Shown here: positions 56,540 through 64,000 of the stretch, piece after piece
Layout: each line of letters opens with the position of its first letter
Numbering within the stretch: the first letter of the stretch is position 1
Assembly: GCF_002005145.1 (NCBI RefSeq)
Contig: NZ_CP019698.1
Span: forward strand, 682,001-746,000
Direction of reading: 5' to 3'
Origin: Desulforamulus ferrireducens
GTDB lineage: Bacteria; Bacillota; Desulfotomaculia; Desulfotomaculales; Desulfotomaculaceae
Length of the DNA stretch: 64,000 nt
Notes under the pieces: generated by a model
What the model saw: the letters and a program-made list of their open reading frames with translations, nothing else
What the model was told of the DNA's origin: nothing
Databases searched by the model: none
Position numbers and translations under genes: made by a program

Positions 56540-58681
56540 TTGAAGACTACCAATATACTTATCCGCAGGAGAATAACCTGTCTTTTTCTACTGGCCGCCT
56601 TTTTCTTATCCTTAATAATCGTACGTCTCGCCTGGATTCAATTTGTCCGGGGTGATGAACTGCGTGAACGGGGAATTGTGAACAGAATGAGAGATGTCCC
56701 GGTGGAGGCTAAAAGAGGGAGCATCATGGATCGTAACGGCAATGAACTGGTGACCAGTATCAGTGCCGATTCTGTTTACGCCATACCCAATCACATAGAA
56801 AATCCCGATGAAGTAGCCGCCCAGCTAGCGCCTATCCTCTTAATGGATCAAGAGAAAATAAAACAAATTATTACTAAAAAATCTCGCTTTGAATGGCTTA
56901 AACGTAAGGTAGACTTTGAAACCTCAGAGAAAATAAAAGCCTTAAAAATCAAGGGTATAGGTTTTGCCGAAGAAAGCAAGCGTTATTATAAGCAAGAAAC
57001 CCTGGCCCCCCATATTCTTGGTTTTACAGGAACTGATAACCAGGGTCTGATGGGTATGGAAGCCGCCTATAATAAAGAACTAAAAGGGATTCAAGGCCGT
57101 ATTGTGATAGAACATGATGCAGCTGGCCGGGAGATTCCCCAGGCGCTGCACCAATACATCCCACCCACCCAGGGGAACAACCTGGTGCTAACCCTGGATC
57201 AGACCATCCAGCATTTTGTGGAGAGGGAATTAGATAAGATTGTTGCCACATATAACCCCAAAATGGCGGTTATCATAGTCATGGACCCGCAGACCGGCGA
57301 AGTATTGGCTATGGGCAACCGACCCACCTTTAGTCCCAATAAATGGCGGGAAGTGCCACAAAGTGTTTGGGACCGTAACCCGGCGGTTTGGTACAACTAC
57401 GAACCGGGTTCTACCTTTAAGATTATTACTGCTGCCGCTGCTTTAGAGGAAAACGCTGTTAAACCCAGTGACCCTTTCTTTGATCCGGGATATTATCAAA
57501 TAGCTGATCGTAAGATTCGCTGCTGGAAAGACGGTGGCCATGGCAGCCAGAGTTTTGAAGAAGTGGTACAAAACTCCTGTAACCCCGGCTTTATTCAGAC
57601 AGGATTGGATCTGGGTAAAGAGAAGTTTTACAAATACATCCGGGCCTTTGGCTTTGGTCAAACCACCGGCATTGGCTTGCCTGGTGAAGCCAGGGGTATT
57701 ATCATACCGGAGAAAGACGCCACTAACTTAAATATTGGCACCATGTCCATTGGCCAATCCATTGCTGTGACGCCTATTCAACTTATCACAGCGGTCAGTG
57801 CAGTGGCCAATGGCGGTGATTTAATGAAGCCCCAACTGGTAAAGAGAATTGAAGACGCCAAGGGTAATGTGATTAAGGAATTTAAACCTGAGAAGGTTCG
57901 CAAGGTTATCTCCAGTGAAACCGCTGCTTTAACCAATCAATTATTGGAAAACGTAGTCTTTAAGGGTACTGGTAGAAATGCCTTTGTGGATGGCTACCGG
58001 GTGGCCGGTAAAACCGGTACCGCCCAGGTGGTGGCAGAACGGGGTGGTTATGCCAGCGGCAAATATGTAGCCTCCTTTGCTGGTTATGCCCCGGTAAATG
58101 ACCCTAAAATCTCGGTGCTGATTATGATTGCGGAGCCCCAGGGTGGTATTTATTATGGTGGTCAAGTGGCGGCTCCGGTGTTTTCCTCGCTGGCCTTAGA
58201 TGTTCTTCGATATTTGGGTGTACCGGAACAAAAGAACTTACCCAAACCCAAGGTTAATCCCTGGGAAGTAGAGGAAGAAAAAATTGAAGTTACAGTACCC
58301 AATGTAGTTAACTTACCCCTGGAAGATGCCCAGAAATTACTTCGGGAGGCCGGGCTGGCCTTTGAAACCAGGGGTCAGGGTAAAATGGTATACGGTCAAA
58401 TCCCCGAAAGTGGCGCGCTGGTATTAAGTGGCACCACGGTCATACTGGATTTAAACGGTGGCACAGGACAAAGCAAGCAAGGTGAACAGGTATCTGTACC
58501 AGACCTAAAGGGTAAGACCATTCGGGAAGCGGGTAATTTGCTGGAAAGCTTAGGGCTTAAATTGGAACCTTCCGGCAGTGGTTTAGCCCATACCCAGAGT
58601 CCGGCGGCAGGTACAAAATTAACCCGAGGAAGCACCGTCAAGGTTGAATTTAAACCTCCTTCCTCCAGTCAAAAGACTTGA
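56540..58681 (+). CDS. Class B penicillin-binding protein with two PASTA domains (SpoVD/FtsI family)
   Basis: The 713-residue transpeptidase has a TM anchor (LFLLAAFFLSLIIVRLAW), PBP dimer domain (VPVEAKRGSIMDRNG) and transpeptidase domain with S291-TFK (PGSTFKI), SCN (QNSCNPGF) and KTG (VAGKTGTAQ). Two PASTA domains lie at about 580-640 and 645-710. One or two PASTA domains are found in SpoVD (spore cortex) and in FtsI/PBP2 of Firmicutes. With no second PBP before murE in this cluster, it may do both jobs or be the spore-specific one. Start TTG 56540 has AGGGAGGA. Confidence 0.92.
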   Translation: MKTTNILIRRRITCLFLLAAFFLSLIIVRLAWIQFVRGDELRERGIVNRMRDVPVEAKRGSIMDRNGNELVTSISADSVYAIPNHIENPDEVAAQLAPILLMDQEKIKQIITKKSRFEWLKRKVDFETSEKIKALKIKGIGFAEESKRYYKQETLAPHILGFTGTDNQGLMGMEAAYNKELKGIQGRIVIEHDAAGREIPQALHQYIPPTQGNNLVLTLDQTIQHFVERELDKIVATYNPKMAVIIVMDPQTGEVLAMGNRPTFSPNKWREVPQSVWDRNPAVWYNYEPGSTFKIITAAAALEENAVKPSDPFFDPGYYQIADRKIRCWKDGGHGSQSFEEVVQNSCNPGFIQTGLDLGKEKFYKYIRAFGFGQTTGIGLPGEARGIIIPEKDATNLNIGTMSIGQSIAVTPIQLITAVSAVANGGDLMKPQLVKRIEDAKGNVIKEFKPEKVRKVISSETAALTNQLLENVVFKGTGRNAFVDGYRVAGKTGTAQVVAERGGYASGKYVASFAGYAPVNDPKISVLIMIAEPQGGIYYGGQVAAPVFSSLALDVLRYLGVPEQKNLPKPKVNPWEVEEEKIEVTVPNVVNLPLEDAQKLLREAGLAFETRGQGKMVYGQIPESGALVLSGTTVILDLNGGTGQSKQGEQVSVPDLKGKTIREAGNLLESLGLKLEPSGSGLAHTQSPAAGTKLTRGSTVKVEFKPPSSSQKT

Positions 58682-58694
58682 CCTTAGGCCAACT

Positions 58695-58731
58695 AAACCC
58701 TGGCCTCCCATGCAGGGGGGCCAGGGTTTTT
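58695..58731 (+). terminator. Terminator inside the dcw cluster
   Basis: AAACCCTGGCC/GGCCAGGGTTT (58695-58705, 58719-58729) with CC/GG inner pairs, followed by TTTTT. It divides mraZ-spoVD from murE-murD. Confidence 0.9.
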
Positions 58732-58738
58732 GTGGCAA

Positions 58739-58767
58739 CCGGTTTAAGCATAAATGCTAGATATAAT
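58739..58767 (+). promoter_or_regulatory. Probable murE promoter
   Basis: TATAAT at 58762-58767 stands between the terminator and murE. The minus 35 region is weak (CCGGTTTAAG). The terminator makes a separate promoter necessary. Confidence 0.4.
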
Positions 58768-58811
58768 TGGCAAGAATAGGTAATAAAATGGTAGTTTATG
58801 GGGGGATTTGC

Positions 58812-60281
58812 TTGATTCTTAAGGACTTACTGGAGAAGATAGAGGTTATTTCTGTCCACGGTAATGTAGCGATAAACATAGAAGGTATTTGTTATGATTC
58901 GCGGCAGGCCAAAGCAGGGGATCTCTTTGTGGCAGTGAAGGGGTATCAAACGGACGGACATAAGTATATAGAGCAGGCTGTGGCAGCCGGGGCTATTGCT
59001 GTGGTGCTGCAAGAGGAGGTTACCGTTGGGGCTGGTGTTACTGTAATTAAGGTGGCCGATAGCAGAGAGGCACTGGCTTTATTGGCAGATGCCTTTTACC
59101 AGTCCCCCTCCGAAGAATTAACCATGGTGGGGGTTACCGGCACCAATGGCAAAACCACCACCACTCATTTAATGGCAGCCATTTGGCGCCAAGCCGGGCT
59201 AAAACCGGGGATTATCGGCACCATTCATAACCTGGTAGGTGACCAGGTACTACCGGTTACCAACACTACGCCGGAATCCCTAGATTTACAAAGGTTGCTA
59301 AGACAAATGGTTGATGCCGGGGTAAGTTGTGTGGCCATGGAAGTTTCCTCCCACGCACTGGCTCTCAAGCGGGTGGCCGGAGTTAATTACCGCACGGCGA
59401 TATTCACTAATTTAACCCAGGATCACCTGGATTTTCATGGCACCATGGAAGAATACTTGGCAGCCAAAGCAAAACTATTTCAAACTAACATTGAATATGC
59501 TATTATCAATGCCGATGATAAGGCAGCAAGAGAATTAATCCAGGTTAGCCAGGGTAAAGTATATACCTATGGCATCGAACAACCTGCCGATGTGCTGGCC
59601 AAGGATATTAAGGTCACTCCCCAGGGGGTTAGTTACACAGTTCAGGGTCCCTGGGGGGAACATCAACTGGCTTTAAGATTAACCGGTCGTTTTAATGTTT
59701 ATAACAGTCTGGCTGCCTACACCGCTGCCATGGCCATGGGCTTTGAAGCTGAAATTGTTATTGGGGCGTTAAATCAAGTGCCCGGGGTAGCCGGACGCTT
59801 TGAGTTGGTGGATCGGGGACAGAACTTTGCCGTGGTGGTGGACTATGCCCATACACCAGACGGACTGGAGAATATTCTCACCACCGCCCGTCAGATTACC
59901 AGTGGCAGGTTAATCACGGTATTTGGCTGCGGTGGCGACCGGGACCGCACCAAACGTCCTATCATGGGGGAAATTGCTGCCCGCTATAGTGATTTGGCGG
60001 TGGTTACCTCTGATAACCCGCGTACAGAAGAGCCCAATGCCATCATTCAAGATGTGCTGGTGGGTGTACAAAGGGTGGCTGCCTCTGACCAGGATTACTT
60101 GATCATTGCAGACCGTCGGGAAGCCATTCGGCGAGCCATTATGTTAGCCCAGGAGGGAGATGTGGTGGTTATTGCCGGCAAGGGTCATGAAGATTATCAA
60201 ATTATCGGCAAAACGAAATACCCCTTCGATGATCGCTTGGTAGCTGCCGAGGCTTTAGAAGAGCGGGGGTACAAGGGATAG
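58812..60281 (+). CDS. murE: UDP-MurNAc-tripeptide synthetase, meso-DAP type
   Basis: A 489-residue Mur ligase: N-terminal UDP-binding domain (GICYDSRQAKAGDLFVAVKG), ATP loop [26 protein letters not shown], and the specificity motif DNPRTEEP, whose DNPR marks meso-diaminopimelate-adding enzymes. It adds the third residue of the peptidoglycan stem. TTG 58812 is chosen because GGGGGG lies six bases upstream and the protein then begins MILKDLLEKI; an ATG at 58788 has no ribosome site. Confidence 0.94.
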   Translation: MILKDLLEKIEVISVHGNVAINIEGICYDSRQAKAGDLFVAVKGYQTDGHKYIEQAVAAGAIAVVLQEEVTVGAGVTVIKVADSREALALLADAFYQSPSEELTMVGVTGTNGKTTTTHLMAAIWRQAGLKPGIIGTIHNLVGDQVLPVTNTTPESLDLQRLLRQMVDAGVSCVAMEVSSHALALKRVAGVNYRTAIFTNLTQDHLDFHGTMEEYLAAKAKLFQTNIEYAIINADDKAARELIQVSQGKVYTYGIEQPADVLAKDIKVTPQGVSYTVQGPWGEHQLALRLTGRFNVYNSLAAYTAAMAMGFEAEIVIGALNQVPGVAGRFELVDRGQNFAVVVDYAHTPDGLENILTTARQITSGRLITVFGCGGDRDRTKRPIMGEIAARYSDLAVVTSDNPRTEEPNAIIQDVLVGVQRVAASDQDYLIIADRREAIRRAIMLAQEGDVVVIAGKGHEDYQIIGKTKYPFDDRLVAAEALEERGYKG

Positions 60282-60357
60282 AGCTATCAGCCGTCAGTCC
60301 TCATTGGCTAAAGACTAGGGTGCCTGGGGCCAGCAGGTTGCGGGGAGGTAGATGCAG

Positions 60358-61773
60358 ATGATTACTAATAGTATAAAAGAAATCATAGAGGTAGTAGCGG
60401 GAAGATTATTGCAGGGTAACCCCGATGTTTTGGTTGGTGGTGTGGCAACTGATAGCCGTCAGGTAAAACGCGGTGATCTTTTTGTCGCCTTGCCGGGACA
60501 GCAAGTGGATGGTCACCAGTATGCCCCACAGGCTGTGGCAGCTGGCGCGGTGGCTCTGCTGGTTTCCCGTCCCGTAGGGACTGTGCCGCCGGAGGTGCCA
60601 GTCATTCAGACGGCCAATACCTTACAAGCTTTGCAGCAGTTGGCGGCTCACAACCGTTTACAGACCACTATCCCCATTGTGGCTGTGACAGGCAGTAACG
60701 GTAAAACTTCCACCAAGGACATGATTGCCGCTGTTTTAAGTACCCGTTATCATACCCTGAAAACAGAGGGTAACTATAACAATGAACTGGGTTTACCCTT
60801 AACCCTCTTAAAATTAACCCGGCAACATCAGGCTGCGGTGGTGGAGATGGGCATGCGGGGGCTGGGTGAGATTGATTTCCTGGCCAGGCTGGCTAAACCT
60901 ACCGGAGCGGTCATTACGAACATTGGCGAGGCTCATTTGGCACGGCTAGGATCATTAAAAAATATTGCCCAGGCTAAGACAGAAGTACTGGAACACATTG
61001 ATGACGGGGGCTTTGCTATACTTAATGGTGACAGTCCCTTCCTCAGGGAGCTGGCCGGCCGTTGCCGCGGGAGTGTTTGGTTTTATTCCGTAGCAGGGGA
61101 GGCGGATATTGTTGCCCGCCAGATTAGGTCGGAGGGTAACGGTATGCGCTATCAAGTAATCTTTCCTGGGGGAACAGGGGAAATTACCTTGCCTGTACCA
61201 GGGAGTCATAACGTCATGAACAGCCTGGCAGCCATTGGTGTGGGCCTGAGGTTGGGTTTAACCTTTGAGGAGATTGCCAAGGGCTTGGCCCAGGTGGCCT
61301 TAACCCATATGAGACTGGAAATTCTCCGCACCAAGGGGATTACCATTATTAACGACAGCTATAATGCTAATCCTTCCTCCACAAAAGCAGCTCTCGGTGT
61401 ATTACAAGAAACAGCCGGTGCTAGGAAAATAGCGGTCTTGGGCAATATGTTTGAACTGGGAGCAGTGGAGGAAGCCGGCCATCGGGAGGTCGGCGAGGTT
61501 GCGGCCAAGATTGGCGTAGATCATTTGGTGGCTGTGGGTGACCTGGCGCGCTGGATTGCTGAGGGAGGCAGGGAAGGCGGACTGGCACAGGGGCAGGTTC
61601 ACCACTGTGAGAATAATGCCCAGGCCATGGAGGTTCTCCGGGCTATTGTTAAATCCGGCGATACCATTCTGGTGAAAGGTTCCCGGGGTATGAAAATGGA
61701 ACAAATTGTTCAGGAGATTCTAAACAATGATAACTTCTCGCCTACAGACCAGCTGGCAAAGGGGAGGAGCTAA
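60358..61773 (+). CDS. murF: UDP-MurNAc-tripeptide--D-alanyl-D-alanine ligase
   Basis: A 471-residue Mur ligase with ATP loop VAVTGSNGKTSTKDM, the early motif GVATDSRQVKRGDLFVALPG, ITNIGEAHL, and INDSYNANPSSTKAAL. It adds D-Ala-D-Ala to the UDP-MurNAc tripeptide. ATG 60358 is nine bases after GGAGG; ATG 60352 is possible but too close. It ends one base before mraY. Confidence 0.95.
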   Translation: MITNSIKEIIEVVAGRLLQGNPDVLVGGVATDSRQVKRGDLFVALPGQQVDGHQYAPQAVAAGAVALLVSRPVGTVPPEVPVIQTANTLQALQQLAAHNRLQTTIPIVAVTGSNGKTSTKDMIAAVLSTRYHTLKTEGNYNNELGLPLTLLKLTRQHQAAVVEMGMRGLGEIDFLARLAKPTGAVITNIGEAHLARLGSLKNIAQAKTEVLEHIDDGGFAILNGDSPFLRELAGRCRGSVWFYSVAGEADIVARQIRSEGNGMRYQVIFPGGTGEITLPVPGSHNVMNSLAAIGVGLRLGLTFEEIAKGLAQVALTHMRLEILRTKGITIINDSYNANPSSTKAALGVLQETAGARKIAVLGNMFELGAVEEAGHREVGEVAAKIGVDHLVAVGDLARWIAEGGREGGLAQGQVHHCENNAQAMEVLRAIVKSGDTILVKGSRGMKMEQIVQEILNNDNFSPTDQLAKGRS

Positions 61774-61774
61774 C

Positions 61775-62776
61775 ATGGATTATTCGGTAATTTGGTTGGC
61801 GGCAGGGATTAGTTTGCTAGTCACCATCCTTTTAGGGCCCGTGACCATACCGCTGTTGAGAAGGTTAAAATTTGGTCAAACCATCCGGGCAGAAGGGCCC
61901 GCGGCACATATGGCTAAATCCGGTACACCGACCATGGGTGGTATTATGTTTTTAATCGGTATTGCCGTGGCAGGTATCACTATACTATCCTCCGGCGTGC
62001 CCGGTCGGTCCGAGGGATTAGTTGTTTTGGCGGTAACCTTAGGTTATGGTCTAATTGGCTTTATTGACGATTTTATTAAGGTAGTAATGAAAAGAAATCT
62101 TGGTTTAAAAGCCAAGGAAAAAATTCTGGGACAGGTCATTTTAGCTACGGTACTGGCAGTGATTGCTGTATTTCAACTGGGACGAGGGACGGATTATGTA
62201 ATTCCCTTTTCCGGCTTTTTTACCCCCGGCGGCTACAGCTTTGATCTTGGCTGGTGGCCCTTCTTTGCCATTACCCTCATTGTGTTGCTGGGCAGCAGCA
62301 ATGCCGTAAATCTAACTGATGGGTTAGATGGCTTGGCTGCGGGTGCCACAGTTTTTACTGCCTCAGCCTTTGCCCTGTTGGCCCTAGTCAGTGGCAAAGT
62401 GGGTACCGCAGTGGTGATGGCCGCAGTGGCAGGCGGTTGTCTGGGTTTCCTTTTTTACAACCGTCATCCAGCCAAGGTGTTTATGGGTGATACCGGTTCC
62501 CTGGCCCTAGGGGGAGCTTTGGGAGCGGCAGCGGTGGTTACCCGCAACGAATTATTATTGATTGTGATAGGTGGTTTGTACGTTCTGGAAACCCTTTCAG
62601 TAATTATCCAAGTCATTTCCTTTAAGACCACTGGTAAACGAGTATTCCGTATGAGCCCGTTACATCACCACTTTGAACTATCCGGTTGGTCGGAGACCCG
62701 AGTGGTGGTGACCTTCTGGGTGCTGAGCTTTTTGTTTTCAGTGGCAGGGTTGTTATCTATTAAAGGGCTGGGGTAA
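61775..62776 (+). CDS. mraY: Phospho-MurNAc-pentapeptide transferase
   Basis: A 333-residue membrane enzyme with ten hydrophobic segments and the conserved cytoplasmic loops: HMAKSGTPTMGG, GFIDDFIKV, NLTDGLDGLAAG, FMGDTGSLALGG and SPLHHHFELSGWSE. It makes lipid I from UDP-MurNAc-pentapeptide and undecaprenyl phosphate. ATG 61775 lies one base after the murF stop, behind GGGGAGGAG. Confidence 0.96.
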   Translation: MDYSVIWLAAGISLLVTILLGPVTIPLLRRLKFGQTIRAEGPAAHMAKSGTPTMGGIMFLIGIAVAGITILSSGVPGRSEGLVVLAVTLGYGLIGFIDDFIKVVMKRNLGLKAKEKILGQVILATVLAVIAVFQLGRGTDYVIPFSGFFTPGGYSFDLGWWPFFAITLIVLLGSSNAVNLTDGLDGLAAGATVFTASAFALLALVSGKVGTAVVMAAVAGGCLGFLFYNRHPAKVFMGDTGSLALGGALGAAAVVTRNELLLIVIGGLYVLETLSVIIQVISFKTTGKRVFRMSPLHHHFELSGWSETRVVVTFWVLSFLFSVAGLLSIKGLG

Positions 62777-62810
62777 TACGTCAGCTATCAACGGATAAGG
62801 AGCATAGCAA

Positions 62811-64000
62811 GTGAATTTAAAAAATAAACATGTATTAGTTGTGGGAGCAGGTGTCAGTGGCCAAGCAGTCAGCCGGTTTCTGCTGGGCAAGCAGGCCAAG
62901 GTTAGCCTCACTGACTCCCGCACTCAAGAACAAATGGGACCCCTGGCGGATGAACTGGCCGCTCAAGGAATTTCTCTCTATTTGGGAGAAAACCCGGTAA
63001 TTGATCTGGAAAATTGTGATTTACTGGTGGTAAGTCCCGGTGTGCCTTTAACTGTACCGCCGGTGGTGCAGGCACGGCAAAAGGGGATACCGGTAATTGG
63101 TGAGCTGGAACTGAGTTATCATTTTACCAGGTCACCCATCATAGCTATTACCGGTACTAATGGCAAAACCACCACCACCTCCCTTATTGGTCAAATGTTT
63201 CGCGATGCCGGCTACCATACATTGATAGCAGGCAATATCGGCTTGCCCCTAATCAGTGAAGTGGAAAAATATACGGCAGAAGATGTGGTGGTGGCGGAAG
63301 TTTCCAGTTTTCAGTTGGAAACCACCGCACAGTTCAGACCCAAGGTGGCAGTAATCCTCAATATCACGCCGGATCACCTGGACCGCCACGGTAGCATGGC
63401 CGCCTATATAGAGGCCAAAGCACGTATTTTTGCGCAACAACGGGAGGGTGATTGGGTGGTGTTGAATTACGATGATCCCATTACCCGTGATTTGGCCGGG
63501 GCTGCTCAGGACAGAGTCATATTTTTTAGCAGGCAGCATATTCTAGAAAAAGGAAGTTTTATCCAGGGTGATAAAATAATGGTTAGCGATGGGGAAGGTA
63601 GTTGGGCCATTGCCAATACAGCTAGTTTAAGAATTCCCGGTGCCCACAACCTGGAGAATGCTTTGGCTGCCGTGGCTGTAGGCCAGGCCATGGGACTGGC
63701 TCCGGCAAATATTGCTTACACCCTGTCCAGTTTTACGGGGGTTGCCCATCGGTTAGAGTATGTGACCACCATTAATGGTGTAGCTTACATCAACGACTCC
63801 AAAGGAACCAATCCCGATGCTGCCATCAAGGCCTTGGAGGCCTATGATGTTCCCATCGTCCTGATTGCTGGTGGTAAAAATAAAGGGGTTTCCTTTAAGG
63901 ATTTCGCCCAAAAAATTAAGGAAAAAGTTCGTGTCCTTATTACTGTCGGTATGCACGGCTATCAAATTGCGGAGGCTGTCCAGGAACAAGGCTTCACCAA
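62811..64000 (+). CDS. murD: UDP-MurNAc-L-alanine--D-glutamate ligase (3' end outside window)
   Basis: The frame runs open to the window edge (about 396 of roughly 450 residues). Start GTG 62811 has AAGGAG eight bases upstream. Motifs: [93 protein letters not shown]. It adds D-glutamate to UDP-MurNAc-L-Ala. Standard place after mraY. Confidence 0.95.
   Translation, partial: MNLKNKHVLVVGAGVSGQAVSRFLLGKQAKVSLTDSRTQEQMGPLADELAAQGISLYLGENPVIDLENCDLLVVSPGVPLTVPPVVQARQKGIPVIGELELSYHFTRSPIIAITGTNGKTTTTSLIGQMFRDAGYHTLIAGNIGLPLISEVEKYTAEDVVVAEVSSFQLETTAQFRPKVAVILNITPDHLDRHGSMAAYIEAKARIFAQQREGDWVVLNYDDPITRDLAGAAQDRVIFFSRQHILEKGSFIQGDKIMVSDGEGSWAIANTASLRIPGAHNLENALAAVAVGQAMGLAPANIAYTLSSFTGVAHRLEYVTTINGVAYINDSKGTNPDAAIKALEAYDVPIVLIAGGKNKGVSFKDFAQKIKEKVRVLITVGMHGYQIAEAVQEQGFT

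Overview
The window looks like chromosomal DNA of a Gram-positive, spore-forming sulfate reducer of the Desulfotomaculum/Desulforamulus type (Peptococcaceae, Firmicutes). The main support is a sulfate-activation and APS-reduction cluster (hdrC, hdrB, sat, aprB, aprA, qmoA, qmoB) in which the membrane subunit QmoC is missing and soluble HdrB/HdrC-like genes take its place. This arrangement is known from Gram-positive sulfate reducers. Ribosome binding sites of the AGGAGG type, frequent TTG/GTG starts, a SpoVD-like penicillin-binding protein with PASTA domains, a GH18 spore-type hydrolase and YlbF/YwiC/YuiD-type genes fit the same assignment. Species level is inference.

Layout. 1-7.6 kb: 3' end of an FtsX-type permease, a VWA protein with a zinc-ribbon N-terminus, a WYL regulator, a dienelactone-hydrolase-like enzyme, a family 2 glycosyltransferase, an ADP-ribosylglycohydrolase, a 55-residue Cys protein and an MBL-fold hydrolase. 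7.6-13.1 kb: an overlapping two-component system with an operator-like direct repeat, small membrane ORFs, a YbgC thioesterase and a GltD/NfnB-type flavoprotein. 13.4-18.4 kb (minus strand): short-form hybrid cluster protein, asrABC sulfite reductase behind a Crp/Fnr-type site, and UspA. 18.4-23.2 kb: RarD, YwiC, a cluster of four DnaA boxes, a frameshifted PilZ gene, an orphan response regulator, YlbF and a YkgJ-type Cys-cluster protein. 23.4-33.2 kb: the sulfate-reduction cluster, whose first four genes have long leaders rich in inverted repeats. 33.2-34.1 kb: a 48-residue minus-strand gene and a candidate small RNA. 34.1-42.2 kb: HD-GYP, HtrA, LarA, then a leftward YuiD/MFS/polysaccharide-deacetylase operon and a GH18 enzyme. 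42.4-51.3 kb: two FeoAB ferrous-iron systems, each under Fur-box-like sites, with DacF, a Fur-family regulator and a GGDEF cyclase between them. The second Feo system carries a translationally coupled 52-residue Cys-rich protein. 51.4-64 kb: a TyrR-like sigma-54 activator and a PHP phosphatase, then the division/cell-wall cluster mraZ-rsmH-ftsL-spoVD-murE-murF-mraY-murD (murD cut by the window end).

How the parts work together. Sat makes APS and AprBA reduces it to sulfite. QmoAB with HdrCB probably connects AprBA to the quinone pool or to soluble electron carriers. AsrABC is a second, siroheme-type sulfite reductase. The Feo systems and Fur serve the heavy Fe-S demand. HD-GYP, GGDEF and PilZ genes indicate c-di-GMP signalling.

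Structure that genes do not explain includes: a four-copy mosaic intergenic repeat whose left end doubles as a terminator; a second, two-copy dispersed repeat; a DnaA-box cluster away from any dnaA gene; several perfect palindromes in the sat-apr region; TTGTC/GACAA inverted repeats upstream of hdrC; and a promoter-hairpins-terminator unit without a gene at 33.7-34.0 kb. No tRNA, rRNA, CRISPR array, transposase or prophage gene was recognised.
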